DNA from: Apus apus
Lineage: Eukaryota > Chordata > Aves > Apodiformes > Apodidae
Reading direction: 5' to 3'
Assembly: GCF_020740795.1 (NCBI RefSeq)
Contig: NC_067312.1
Location: 58,962,405-59,026,404, forward strand
DNA: 64,000 nt
In this document: positions 31,325 to 44,800 of the stretch, piece after piece
How positions within the stretch are numbered: position 1 is the stretch's first letter
Layout: the number at the start of each line of letters is the position of its first letter
Position numbers and translations under genes: made by a program
The notes under the pieces: generated by a model
Told to the model about the DNA's origin: nothing
The model's database searches: none
Seen by the model: the letters and a program-made list of their open reading frames with translations, nothing else

Positions 31325-31368
31325 GGCGGGAACGGCGGGAACGGCGGGAACGGCGGGAACGGCGGGAA
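31325..31368. repeat. Five-copy 9-bp tandem repeat of an E2F-type site
   Basis: GGCGGGAA occurs at 31325, 31334, 31343, 31352 and 31361, exactly 9 bp apart with a single C between copies. Its reverse complement TTCCCGCC is a classical E2F site. The array lies about 180 bp upstream of the SMU1 ATG. Confidence 0.9.
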
Positions 31369-31689
31369 CGCGGGGCTGGGGGCAGTGCGGCGGTGGGAGC
31401 GCGTTACCGGGCAGCGCCGGCCGGGCCCGGGCTGAGGGGCAGCGCCTGAGTCAGCAGCAGCGGGGCCGTGTCCGGCCTGGCCGGTGTGCCCGGGGGAGCC
31501 GAGCTTGCCAGGCTGGGCTGGTTTGTTTTTCCTGTCTCTGCCAGCAGCGGCCCCTGCGGCAGGGGCGGCTCTGGAGGGCACAGCGAGCGCCTGGCCGCGG
31601 CGGGAGCGCCCGGCTGCCAGGCTGCAGGCCAGGCCTGGAAGGGCGCGGAACAGCTCCTGGGCCCCCTGCTTCTTGGCAAGGGCAGGTTG

Positions 31690-34600
31690 GCAAGCACAGG
31701 GGGGATCTTGCTTGCCACTGGCAAGCCTTGAGTCCCTGTCAGCTCTGCGTTTCACAAGTGCGGTTGTTTGTGGAGGAATGATGCCGCAGAAAGCAGTGTT
31801 TCAGTAGGAGGGCAATAAATAGCTTATCTTGGCTGAGGATTGGAAAAATGCTGCTGTACCAGGCTGAGCCATCCAGCGGGGAGGGAGACATGAAAGACAA
31901 CTGTCCTTTAAGCACACCAAGAGTGGCTGTGGCACTGACCAAGGCCCAGACTCCTGAAGCTCCATTTAATGCTAGGAGACAAGTAAAGCTGACTGCCTGT
32001 GCTGGCTGTGGGGAAGTTTAGGTGGCCTTGCCAGGAAGGGATCTTCTCACTCCGTGGGCAGCATCTGGGCATCTTGCTGCTCTCCCCAGTGTGTGGCACT
32101 TCCCACTTGCTCTCAGTAAGTGCCTGGTGCTGGTCCTAGACTGCCAGCACACAGGGATGTGAAATCTCCTGTACCCACCCCCTCTTGGATGGACTTGTTC
32201 CTTACTGTTTTCTTAGGCTTAGTGTACAATTTGCTGGATGAGCCATGGAAAATACAGCCGTGTGTGAGAAACTGCTTGTCTTTGCCAATGAAAGCTGTTC
32301 TCTGCTGTCTCTGTCCCCAGAGTGCTTAAGAAAGTAATCCAATAGCATAAAGTTGAAAAAATACTGAGTGAGGCGCATGGCTAACATTTTGCTTGCTGTT
32401 GTTTCCTCTCTGGGATCCCAACTCATTTTTTTTTAGCTGCCGTTACAGAGGTGCAGGGATTACTGCTGGGAAGTATCAGTTAAACATTCCAGGCATATTT
32501 GTTTTCAGTGACAGGTGTATTTATGTCTGTTAAAGGGTTTTTTTGAAAGCAAGTCTGATGCAGGCTGTAACAAAGCAAAGCCATACAATCCAAAGATGGC
32601 AGCTATTTTTGTGCTGGAAGCACAGAAGAATCTGGCTCAGTCCCTCAGAAAATTCAGCTAGTGATCTCCTGCTTGTCCTCCCAGCTCTGTTACTGGCCTC
32701 TAGCAGAAAAAGCCAAACAGGCAGGCTTCCTGGTCCAGAACTGTCACAGTTCTCAGGATGGCATTTTTCTGAAAGGTGAAACCGGCACAGAAATGTGCAA
32801 CCAGGCTGACTCTATTGGTGGAATAAACCTTCCCTGACAGCTGCAGAGGGAGGCGAGCACCCCTGCTAAACCTTCCTGTGCGGTGAGCCAGAGCTCATCT
32901 TCATCTGAGAAAAGGGTCCCGACACACCAGGTGCTGCTGAAGCACAAGCGAGGCAGACTTTGGCTCTGTGACCAGACACAGCTACAGCCAACCCAGTCTC
33001 CTGCTGGCAGCAGTACCTACGTCTGGAGACCTGCAGAGGTCCTTCCAGCCAACACTCTGACGATGCCAGCTCTGGCAGAGTTACGTAAGGGAAGGAAAGG
33101 TTTCCATTTTATATTTTGGCTCCACAGGGAAATGAATGCAAAGGGAGATAAAAAATTTTACTGCATTTAGGCAGCACAGATGATCTGCAGTAAAACTGGA
33201 AGTTGAACCCAGTCCTCACTGGTCCAGACCTGCTTTTTAAGTGAGACCTGAGGCGAATGCTTTGGAATCAAAACTTTTAAGGGAATTATTTTACTTATTT
33301 GCTGGTGGAAAATTTAATAAAATAATTTTCAGATCCCTCCTGACTAAAAAGTAGTCGGTTTTCTGCATTCCCCTCGTGCATCACTCCGGCTTTGTTGTTT
33401 TCCTGGGAGAGAAGCTTGAGCACCAAGCCAGGGGAGAGCCGTGCCTCGCGCTGACCGGGTCAGCCCCCTGTGGTGGCCGGGGAGCAGGACCCAGGCAGCA
33501 GTGGGGTGCAGACTCCCAGCCCACAGCTCTAGGGAGCTGTACACCCGTGAGGACCTCGCTTTCCCTGTCAGACAGCCATCTGGCTTCATGTGCAGCTGCC
33601 TGCTGCCTTGCAAGCTGCAAGACCAAGTTTCCTGTGCTCCAGAGATGTGCGCCAGGAGGCCACATAAGCTTACGGTGACAATGATGTCCTTTCTCTGCTC
33701 TCCTAATTACAGTTTAATGACCTGCAGTAAAGTTTTGCTTTCCTCAGCTTTCAGACCACAAATCCGGAAATGAGTCTTTCCGTCAAAGTGCGTTTGCTGT
33801 AGTCTCAAAACGAGATACACCCCTCTGAGGCAGCACCTTGAGAGAAGATGCATGGAGGAAACAGCCTGTGTCATTTCGGTCTCTCCTTCTTAAGACTATT
33901 TTTTATAGATCCCCAAAAAACCACCCCCAGACCTGCTTCTTGCAGTGAGAGACGCATGATTTGAATTCAGCATGCTGTTACACCTGTGCAAAGCCAGGGT
34001 TCATTTCTCATTGCTGGTGAGACAAACCATGTGCTGGGCCATGTGAGGAGACACAGACTGAGGAACATTTTTTTCCCTTTGCAGGGTATCTACTGGGAAG
34101 AGATGCAGGAAACTGGAGGGGGGCCAGCAAATAGTTGCAAGGCAGGAAGGAGTATGGCGTATTGTGGCCTGCAGGCAGAGCTGGCAAGAGCTGGGCTGGG
34201 CTCCTCTGGCTGAGGGGAGGCAGGAGAGGGGCTTAACATCAGCCTAAACCTTCTGGAAGGGCAACTGAAAATGGCTGAAGGGCCTTAGGTAGCTGATGCA
34301 AAGAGGGGCAATAGCCGCACAGCACTGGAGGGGTTCAGTCGGCACAACTCCTTTGCCTGCAGCCCTGGGACAAGGCACCAACAAGGTGGGGATGATGACC
34401 CCTGTCCTGAGGATGGCGTTTTAGCTGTGGCCACCCAAAGTCTGGGTGGCTGGGACAGCCCTGCCACCAGTAGGGCTTGGGCTGAGACCCCCTGAGAGCC
34501 CTGCTGCTGCTGGGGCCCTACGTACTGCAGACCATGCTCTGGCTTTATCCAACCCTCAGTAGCACAACAGGGAGGACTGGTAATTTAGGCCTTCATCTGA

Positions 34601-35315
34601 GAGATATCCACTGAAATGTATCTTGGACTAATTAGGCTTTATGGCTCAGGAACTCAGTTCCAGTTGCCTGGCCTCTGTTTTGACCCCTCATTTCTTTGAA
34701 GTTCATAGAGAAGAGGGGAAAGGAAATGAGAGGAGAGGCCCTGCTTTTCCTGTAAAATGCCTCATTCCTTATAAAATCGTTTGGCAGAAATCTCTTTCAG
34801 CTGGACAAGCTGAATACTTTAATACATGCCTGCAGTCATTTTCCTCCCTTCCCTCCTTCCTCTGGCTGCTCAGTCTCTGGTCTGCATCAGTAAAACCATG
34901 GATGCACAGGCAGAAACACATCTCAAAGAGGTAGCAGAGAGGTCTCCAAAAGTGTGTTAGTGGGCTGTGAGTTGGAGCAGCTGTGTTCTTCCTGGGCTGG
35001 CTGGAAGCACACGGCACCACCCAGTCTAGTGATGCCAGCTCCAGCATAGCTTGGGGTTTTCAGACCTTTCTTTCAGGCAAGCCTGCTGGGATACACAGCT
35101 TCCAGCCTTTGGCAGGCTGTGGAAAAACCACACCAAACATCCTCCCTCCCATGTTTACACTGCAGGAGGAGGCAAGCATCCCAGGCATGGTGAAGGAGAG
35201 GCAAGTAGTGTCTCAGATCTGTCCTGGGCACTAGGGATGTTTCAGAGCAGGGGCTAGCCAAAAGCCCCAGAGGAAGGCAACCATATTGCCTCCCTCCCAC
35301 CATAATTCAGAATCA
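31690..35315. other. Intergenic sequence upstream of SMU1
   Basis: No gene, RNA or repeat family recognised; open frames here are short and without domain-like content. Confidence 0.6.
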
Positions 35316-35760
35316 CCAGGATGTATTGTTAGGATGGCAGTTCTGGAGGTCTGTAGTCCAACTCCCCAGTCCAAAGCCAGAAAAGATTGTGATGGAACTT
35401 GTCAAGTTGGGTTCTACACACCTCCAGGGATGGAGATAGGAAATGCACTGCCCTTGCTCATGCCCTTTCTAGCCTGGCTGGAATGTCCTGTTCTGCAGCA
35501 CGTACTTGTTGTCCCATGTCCTGTCCTTGTCTGCCTCTGAGAAGAGTCAGGCTCCATTTTTTCCACAACCACCATTCAGGCAGTGGATGACCCCTCTGAG
35601 TACCCCCAAGCTGTTTCTGTTTCAGGCTGGTGAAGCCCATTTCCCTCAGTGTCTCTTCATACACCCTGTGCTGCAGCCTTATTACCACCTTGGTGGTCAC
35701 TGCTGGACTCATTTCAGTTTGTCAGTGTCTTCCTTGCACTGAGTAGCCCTGAAGAGGACC
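35315..35760 (-). mobile_element. CR1 fragment, minus orientation
   Basis: Reads as the reverse complement of CR1: aggatggcagttctggaggtc with agtccaactccccagtcc near its 3' end, then the typical segments cacctccagggatggagata and ctgtgctgcagccttattac. It abuts a plus-orientation CR1, so the two form a head-to-head composite. Confidence 0.75.
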
Positions 35761-35849
35761 ATGAGGAGAGCGGATAGAGGCAGCAACTGCTGTAAGTGCT
35801 CTGCCTTAACAATTACCTTTACTGATTGAAGATGGACAGAGGGGTTCCC

Positions 35850-37393
35850 GGAGCCCAGGAAGCCTGTGGGAGAGAGGAGAGACCCAGAAGGGCTCAGCAG
35901 CTCTTTCAAGAGAGGCTGATGTGGCTGGGGGCATCGCTGGGGCAACCAGTCCTGGCTGACTGGGGAGGTCCCAGATGCCTGGAGGTTGGCCAGTGTGACC
36001 CCATCCACAAGAAGAGCTGGAAGGAGGATCCAGGGAACTACAGGCCTGTCAGCCTGACCTCAGGGCCTGGCAAGATTATGGAATAGATGCCCCTGAGTGC
36101 CATCATGCAGCATGCAGAAGACAACCAGGGGATCACGTCCAGCCAACATGGGTTTAGGAAAGGAAGGTCCTTCCTGACCAATCTCATCTCCTTCTATGAC
36201 TGGGTGACCCACCTATTGGATGAGAGGAAGGCTGTGGATATGGTCCACCTTGACTTCAGCAAAGCCTTTGACACAGTCTCCCAGAGCATCCTCCTGGAGC
36301 AGCCAGCAATCCACAGCTTGGACAGGTGCACCCTTTGCTGGGTTAAAACCTGGTTGGATGCCCAGGCCCAGAGAGTGATGGTGAATGGAGCTGCATCCAG
36401 CTGGTGTCCGGTGACCAGCGGTGTCCCCCAGGGATCAGTACTGGGCCCAGCCCTGTTCAACATCTTTATTGATGACCTGGATGTGGGGATTGAGTCCCCC
36501 TTCAGTAAGTTTGCAGGTGACACCAAACTGGAGGAGAGTTTTGATCTGCCAGAGGGTAGGAAGAAGCTGCAGGAGGACCTGGACAGGCTGGGTCGATGGG
36601 CCAAGGCCAATGGCACGAAATTCAACAAGACCAAGTGCAGGATCCTGCACTTTGGCCACAATGACCCCAGGCAGTGCTACAGACTGGGGGAAGAGTGGCT
36701 GGAGAGCAGCCCAGCACAGAGGGACCTGGGAGCACTGGTTGACAGCTGGTTGAACATGAGCCAGCAGAGTGGCCAGGTGGCCTGTGAGGCCAATGGCATC
36801 ATGGCTTGTATCAGGAATAGTGTGGCCAGCAGGAGTAGGAATGTGATTGGGACCCTGTACTCAGCACTGGTGAGGCTGCACCTCGAGTACTGTGTCCAGT
36901 TCTGGGGCCCTCAGTCCAGGAAGGATATTGAGGTGCTGGAGCAGGTCCAGAGGAGAGCAACAAGGCTGGTGAAAGGACTAGAGGGAAAGTCTTATGGCGA
37001 TAGGCTGAGGGAGCTGGGGTTCTTTAGCCCAGAGAAGAGAAGACTCAGGGGGGACCTTATCACGCTCTTCAACTACCTGAAGGGAGGTTGTAGTCAGGTG
37101 GGGGCTGGGCTCCTTTTCCAGGCAACTAGTAACAAGACATGAGGGCACAGCCTCAAGCTGCTGCAGGGGAGGTTTAGGTTGGATATTAGGAAGTACTTCC
37201 TCACAAAGAGGGTGAGTAGACATTGGAATGGACTTCTCATGGAAGTGGTGGAGGCACCATCCCTGGATGTGTTCAAGGAAAGGCTGGATGTGGCACTTAG
37301 TGCCATGGTCTGGCCGATGTGGTGGTGTTGGTCATAGGCTGGACTTGATGATCTTAGAAGTCTTTTCCAGCCTTGGTGATTCTGTGATTCTGT
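35850..37393 (+). mobile_element. CR1 LINE, 5'-truncated, with near-intact reverse transcriptase
   Basis: The element keeps the CR1 reverse transcriptase, the 3' UTR (gtttaggttggatattagga, ggctggacttgatgatctta) and the tandem tail gattctgtgattctgtg at about 37378-37394. It is the youngest-looking CR1 of the window. The endonuclease half is missing. Confidence 0.93.
35890..37142 (+). pseudogene. CR1 reverse transcriptase, one nonsense codon and a mutated catalytic box
   Basis: One frame covers [20 protein letters not shown] (motif A), [20 protein letters not shown] (motif B) and the thumb region to 37142. It is broken by TAG at 36084-36086, right after KIME, where related copies continue. Motif C reads FAGD instead of FADD: the codon at 36516-36518 is GGT, so the first catalytic Asp is lost. 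The protein cannot be an active polymerase. No frameshift was seen after the stop. Confidence 0.9.
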
Positions 37394-39976
37394 GAACTTG
37401 TTCAGTACAGAGATGAATCTCTGAATGGTGAAGTGAGATCACCTCTCCTGTGCTGAACTTTGCAAGGTTGCTTCTGGCCCATTCTCCAGCCTGAGGTCAC
37501 AGCAGGTGACATGCTTTCCTCCAGAAACAAATGACTGCTCCAACAGTTAACATTAGCTATGGACTTCTTCTCATCTTTTCTTGGAAAGGGTTGAGACTCA
37601 CCTTTCCACCAGACGTGCAGTGGGTCAGCAAGGGTCCTGAGAGATGCCTGGGATTTCCTCCTGTCTTGGCCAGGCACCCAAGGCAAAACATGGGAATTGA
37701 TGTTTCTCTGGAAGGCAGCCTTGCTGCAAAAGACAACTCACACAGAGTGTGGTTAGAGCTGGAGCCACTCTTACTTCTCCTTTTGAGCCGTGAAAGTGCG
37801 TTCACAGATTTCCTGCACCTACTTTCGATCGTAGGCCACCTGCAGTCCTTGAGCTGGAGGTTTCACATCCTCTTTCAGACCATGCCTACCCTAATACTAT
37901 GGGAATGAGGACCAAGTCTGGCCACAGTGGGGTCTGAGCTCTGGTTTGGGTGAAAAGCCAGTAATGGGGAGTCTCTGTCTTACCCAGTGCCGCTTGCATG
38001 TGCCTGGGGGTCCAAATAGGTCTGCAGCAGTGTGTAAAGGGCCTGTTCTCTGACCCCCACCAGCTTCATCTCAGCCCTCTGACTTCTGGCTTGGGGATCC
38101 TGGAAGCACTGGCACCTTCTCCAGGCTGCAGGGAGCAACAGACCTGAGGCTGGTTAGGGAAGGAGGATGCTGGTAAGAGGAGACCGGGGAATGTAATGCT
38201 AACACCAGGTTGTGCAGGGAAGTTTTCTGCCATTTGCAGTGAGGAGCAGCAAGCTGAGAAGCATGGGGAGACCCAGCACACAACTTGCAGGTGGCCAGGT
38301 GGTTGCTGGAGTTCCCTTGGAGAACAGCTTTTGGTGCAGGGGCAGGGGGGTGCTTTAAACCAACAGAGCTACAGGCACCTCTGTATGATTTTCACAGAGG
38401 TGCCCATTATGTGTCTTATCTGCATGGCTTTTGAAGTCCTAAACTACTTGTGGTATGAGGACAGCCAAGCATTTATTTGGGTGCATTCAGAGCAGAGGAG
38501 GCCTCCTGAAGTCAAAACGTGGCCGCATGTACTTAGGCTGTATCTTCTTGGAGGGGGACAACACATTACAGGTTTATTTCTGAAGCTGGACCTTGCAGCC
38601 CGTTGGAGTGATTTTAATGCGTGACTTATGTCAAAACTGTTCCAAAGTCAGAAGTTAAATTAGAAATTAGACTGAAAGGGCTGTTATCCACATGCAAAAT
38701 TTGACTCAAGACATTTGTCTTTCATTTTTAAGGACTACAGGCAAGGGATGGACTGTGTGAAGAATAATTTCAGTGTAACTGGAGACTAATAAGGAATAAT
38801 GACACTTCCTGATTGTGTTAAATAGGATTGATTACATTTAAGTTGCAGGCTGTGTTATATTTCCAAGTCGTAATCTTGGGCTGGGTTCTTAGATTCTTTT
38901 ATAAAAGAGGCGAAACACGATAATATGAGTGGTAGGAGTAGGGAAGGGGCAGGGAATGGTGCTTGTGGCTTGGCAGGTGGCAGCTGTTCCTCAGGGTTAG
39001 CCCCAATCCCAGTCCCTGCCTGGGGATCGTCAGCACAAGCAAGACACTTGGGCATCTCTCCTGAGAGCAGAGGCCTCACTTCTCCATCACCAGTGTGAAA
39101 CAGCTTTGCCTGTGACTGAGGCTTGGCTCTGGAGCAAACCATCTGACAGCATGGTGAGGCTCATCTGTGCCCAGGCTGCAGGCTTGGAGGGCTGGGGTTT
39201 CAGGTTACCTGCTGGCCACCATGCTTTCCTTTGCAGCATGGCAGAACAGTTCCAGGTAACTGGGATTTCAGGCACCAGCAGCCTGAGCAAGTGCTCTATC
39301 TTCAGGCCTTTCCTCCCTGACACACCAAAATAAAGCAGTTTTGGTGCCTGAAAATGTCCAGACTGCCTGCTGTTCATTTGGCTCTGTCTCCACCTCTGTG
39401 TGTTCTCTTAGGGGTGGCAGTGCAGGGGACCAGCTGCTGTCCCTTTGAATGACCAGTGTCCTGCTGGAGAAGGGTGCTTTCTCCCAGGGTAAATGGGTGC
39501 AGGATAACCAGAACTCCTTTCACCCAGCTGTGCAGGAGCCTGAGGAATGAGAAAACTAGTCAGTCTTTTTCACCAGCTGACAAGAGAGGGCTGGGCTGGC
39601 AGGAAGACTGCCTCCAGGACAGAGAGACACTCCAGCAGCCTGTACTGCTGCTGGGCTTGTGGGAGGTGGCAGTATGGAAGCTGGTGTTCTCTGTGTGTAG
39701 CCTGACCATAATGAACCTTAGAGCAGAAAAGACACACTTTGAAGACAAGCAGAATCTTCCAATTAGAAGTGGTGGATTTGGGGTTTTGGGTGGCTTTTTT
39801 GTTGCTTTGGTGGCTTTTTTTTAATTAATATCTGCCATATCAGCATGCAGCAGGGTGGCTGGACGAGTCTGCCAAGCATCGTATCCCTGTCACTGAGGAG
39901 CATACACTTCCTAGGAGCTGAAGTGAATGTCTTAGAGATATCTGCCTGAACACTCCCCTCACTTCTTTTATAGCCA

Positions 39977-39984
39977 TGACGTCA
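39977..39984. promoter_or_regulatory. Perfect CRE palindrome
   Basis: TGACGTCA, the full CREB/ATF site, lies just after a ttttatag string in intergenic DNA. Motif only; no transcript evidence. Confidence 0.3.
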
Positions 39985-41676
39985 AGTTGAACTGGGGGAA
40001 AGCCAGCTTCTCCTGGCAAAGGGCGGAAAGCCAGCTACTAGACATTCAGAAAAAGCAAAGCTGTCTTTGAGTTGTCTTCCATGCTTGCACCTACCTATAT
40101 CTCACAACAAAGATAAGTTTGGCAGGTGTTTTCACCTAAGCAGAATTTTTGTTTATTTTTCACAACATGAGAAGCTGTAGACATTGCTTAGTGATTCTAT
40201 TTCAATTGTGTACCACATAACATGTTTTGCACTTTATTGAGCAACTTAGTAAAGCACCTTCACAACTGCTGTTTATGACCAACTTGCCTCAGAGGAATGG
40301 TTTCAGGTCCCCAGCAGTGCTGGTGGTGGAGCCTCTGGGGGTCTCCAGTTCATCCTTCCTATTCAGCCCAGGGCTGAGTGTGCTGCTGAGCTCAGAGGTG
40401 GCAGGGGTTGATGATGGTTCTAGAGTAGTGGAGATGGACAGCCAGGGCAGCTGCTGGTGTAGCTAGGGCAGCACAGTGTACACACACCTCCTTGTGTTGT
40501 CACCTGTTCGTGCACCACACAGCTGGGAGACAGGGCTGAGCCCAGGGTGATATGCAGGGTCACATAGGACCCAGCAGCACAGGAGCCAACAGGGCCCTCT
40601 GAAGGTCTCCAGCCTAGATGCACAGCAGGTCTCTTCCCAGCACAAGGTTGGGACAGTGGTGGCTTTGTGCAGCCCTATCTAGTGGAATTTCTCCTGGTTT
40701 ATAGCAAAAGGGCAGGCAGTAACCCAGTGTCAGACCTTTGACCACCTTGGGTCTTTGGACTTGTTGGCCAGGTCACAGCACCACACCAACACACAGAGGC
40801 CATGCACTTGGTAGAAGATCTAAGGATGATCCTGGACAGTCATCACTGGCATTTAATGAAGAGTTTTGTGCCTCTATGGTGATATGTGTCTGAAAGGGAG
40901 CACCTCCTCTTCCTCAGTCCCAAGTGGCCATGAGGAGTGTGGAGGGTCAGACTTGGGCCATCTGCATTGTGATGTTCCTCTCACAAGCAGCAGGATGATG
41001 GAGCACCCCATGCTCCAAAAGTCTGCCCCAGGAATTGAGGAAGGGCTCTTCACGACAGAGGTGCCTGGCTGTTTTCTGAAGTAGTGCTGCACTCTCATTC
41101 ACATGTCTGAACCAAGAAACATGTCACAACAAACACCTGTTCTTGAGTGTGCTTCCTGGTGATGGGAGTATGACTTATTTCAAGGCACATTTCAGCTTCA
41201 GGCATCAGTTTACTGTGCTTTTACTGGAGCCCTTATGAATGCAACAAAAAGATGTAAATAAAGAACGAGCTCTCATCTTGAGAAATCGTAGGGACACCTT
41301 TCTGGGGTAACATTGAAAATGAAAGAAACAAACAAAAAAACCCAAAAAACCCCCACCTAAGGTGCATCCAGTGATGACACTGCTCAGTTGCAGGCTGGCT
41401 TCAGGTTGCATGATAGCAAATGTTGAAAAAATTATTATGGTAACAATTTCACAAATAATTAACCTTGTTGCTTTTCAATTGCTTACATGAATTGCCAACA
41501 TCACCACTGAGGACAAGCCCTGCTATTCAAAGTTTGACTAGTCAGGAGAATTATAAGCATCACAAGGAAGGGGTCTACATGTAAGGCTCTAAGGTTCCCA
41601 TTGTTTTCCTCTTTTGCAGATTGGAAATTTCTACTTTTATTGATTTTAATTAAATACTTCCTTTGCCAGAGAACAC

Positions 41677-41703
41677 AAAAACAAACAAACAAACAAACAA
41701 AAC
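41677..41703 (+). repeat. (CAAA)n microsatellite
   Basis: Tandem caaa units, about six copies. Confidence 0.9.
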
Positions 41704-41764
41704 AGAAGTGCAGCAACACATGTCTGCAGACAAAATAGTAAGTTTTAGAAAACAGGAATTTTAT

Positions 41765-41812
41765 ATGTGTGTATACATACACACACATATATATACATGT
41801 ATACTTACATTA
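41765..41812. repeat. TG/TA/CA dinucleotide tract
   Basis: Mixed tatatgtgtgtata, catacacacaca and tatatata runs. Confidence 0.85.
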
Positions 41813-44800
41813 CTTACATCCTTTTTTATTTTTTTTTTCAGTGCTGGAAATAATCATTATGAGGGTAGTGGCTGACACAGTGAAAGACAGAACCTCAGTC
41901 CAGAGGACATATATAAATGGGAGGACTGGACCACCAGGATGCTTACAAAGCCCAGCAGGTAAAAGTGACAGTGGTGTCTGGTGCACAGGGGTGAGGGAGG
42001 GATGACCCTGGGCTGGGAAGGGAATGGTGGAGCTGCTGGATAGGACTTGGAAGTAGCTGACAATGAGCTTGACCATGGGCCAAAAATAACTTTCATTGTG
42101 AATAATACAAATTCTTCCTGGCCTGTATGAGGAGGACCACGGCTAGTCCAGTGGAAGGAGTGGAGGGGTGTTGGAGACTCTTGTATTTCTGTGTGTCCAA
42201 AAAGCAGTTCAAGACAATGTGTTATAGTAAAGAGAAATGGGTGATGATGCTCGCAAAGTGCAAGAGAGATTCCTTTGCAACCCTTCATGGATCTGCTGAT
42301 GTTGCAGGTTGTCAGACCAGTGGAAACCAAAGTGGTTTGGCAGGGAGACTGAAGCTGGCAAGCATGCTAGCAGAAGATGGCAGGCAAGATGTTTTGCTGT
42401 GTGTTAGGTACTGAGGTGAACACTATGTAGCCTGCTGGCATGGCCTAAATAACTCATTGCCTGGATGCAGCTGCCGTGAGAGCTGTGTGGAGGAGCAGTG
42501 TGTCAGCAGCACCCTCTTTTTGCTTCCAAGTCCATTGCTCCCAGCATGCTGCAAAGGCAAAGTTTAGGGCGGGTCTTGCAACACAGCCTGTTCCTTTCTA
42601 AGTCAAAATGGCAGCTGTTTGGCACTGTCTGCTGTCAGTCAGCTTGCTTTTATGTTTTTCTTCTGCCAAGCATTGTTTTCTCTGGAAGCCAGGTCTAGGA
42701 CCCTTAGCCACACCACATTTCCAGTGTTGCTCTTGCCAGTGTCACCGTGGTTTCTGACTATGGTACCATCTTGTGTTAGCAGAGCAGGGGTTGCTGAAAT
42801 GCTGGAGCAGTCTCCCACAGATCCCACAGCCCATGGAGTTAGCTGAAGTTAACTTATTTCCCTAAAGGAGGATCTTTATAACTCTGCCTCTATTTTGTAT
42901 TGTAATCCAAGAAATACTGTAACTCTGACAGCAGGGGTTAGAAATTTGATTTGTTAAGACATTGCAATGTAATTATGTGTGGTGCTTTTTCAGAGTTTCC
43001 TGGATGTTACTTGAAACAGGATAATCACTTACTCATGTACAACCAACAACCACATGGAAAGCGTTCACAAAAGAAGCCACAGCCTTTGCTAACAAAGGAA
43101 CTCTTTTCTGTTTTATTTTTCCAACCAAAATTCCCCAAACAAAGTAATTAAATTTCTCTCTTTGTTCTGGCCTTTGTGTTTGCTCTCACTTATAAGCAAA
43201 CCCAGTGGGGGATGGAAGATATGGGACTTTGGTCTTAGAAGAAGGACCTTGGTCTGAAGTTTTTCCTGTAGGAAATTATTCCTAGTCTAATAATGTCAGA
43301 ATGGGGAAGATTTTTCTTCTTTGGGCTCAGTTGCCTAGTGCTTTCACATTACCATAGATGGGATACTTTGGAGAAGATATAAGAGAAGGATTTCAGCTTA
43401 ATCAGGTCCAGGCACAGATTTTGGACTAACAGCTAATACAGCAGAGCATCAGCAACATCTGTCTCTTCTCTGCTCTCAGATCCAAGAGGGATCAAGAGCC
43501 ATCCAGGCATTTTTATGACAGAAGATTTGCTTATTCAAGAGCCACCTCCCCTTTTCTCCTCTTCAGTTTTTCTCTTGTTCTTCCCAATACAAATCAGTAA
43601 CCTTTGTTAACATCAGGTCTGAAAAACATTTCCATGTTTAAATGTGAGCACAGAGAGGCATTTGGTTTTGGGAGTGTTGATCAACCAGGAATGCGTAATT
43701 GGCATAAATAATGGATTTCACCCAGCACCTCCATCTATTCAGGTATCTGTGGGAGCCCAGAGCTGGAGTGGGTCAAAATTCCTGGGTCTGAGATTCTGAA
43801 GCAGGGGCAGGTCAGGGAGAAGCCACCTTCCCTATCAGGAATGAAGCTCTGGTGAGTTGGGGTAGAGTGGCTGACACATGGGCACAGCTGGAGCACAGGT
43901 GACATGGCAGAAAGAAATTCTGATGCAGGGAGACATTATGTGTTGGTTGAGTGGGTCTGGAGGATGGGTGGAGGGGCTGAGTCTCTGGCCCAAATTGAGT
44001 CTGGTGCATGAGATGGACCCATGGGGTACAGGGGTGAAGGGTGCTGCACAGGGTTGGCTCAGCCTGGAACACACCAACAGAAGCCACCACAGGGTGAAGG
44101 ACCAGGCCCTGCTGGGGTCAGACCACTTCCCATCAACCATTGTTCTGGAAACGGGACAGAGAAACAACATGGGGCCTCACACAGCACTCCCTCTGCCCAC
44201 CTCCTGTTTTTTTCAGGCAGGATGCAGCTTTTCCAGAAGCAGAGAAAAGGGGGAGCTCAGTCTGCCCTAATTCTGTGTCTGAGATTAAGCGTCTGTGGGA
44301 GGTGTCCAGGTTGCTTTTCCACAGCTTCAATGCCTGGGAGGGGTGTTTTTTGTTCTTTTATCTCTCCCTCCACCTTTACCTTTGCAGATCATTCATCGGC
44401 CATGAGGCAGCCAAGACTAAATCAATCTGATGTTAATGATCCACCTCAGATCCTGAAGCTAGGGGACCCTGCTTGTTGAGCTTTTGCAGCCACTCTGTCA
44501 CTTCTCTTTCTTGGCCACATCCTCATACAGTGAAATGTTATGTCATCTGACATCAGCTGTTGTATCTCATTTGTCTGGGGAAGGCCACTGGGCTAAATCA
44601 TGGCCCCTCATGAGGACCTCTCTCCTGGTAGGTTTGCTATGATTGGCACCTTCAGCAGCCACCAGAGAACAGTTGCTTGGCAGGACGTCCTGCACCTTCG
44701 CAGTGGTGAAGTGGCACAAGTGACTCACGCAGCATTTAGTCACTGCAGTGGGAGGCACAGCTCAGCTGGGTCTGAATGTAGAGAATGGGGATCTTCCACA

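Noticed and set aside
43750-44170. Possible repeat or exon around several overlapping open frames
   Set aside because: Text resembles no family I can name with confidence, and no splice-bounded exon could be defined.
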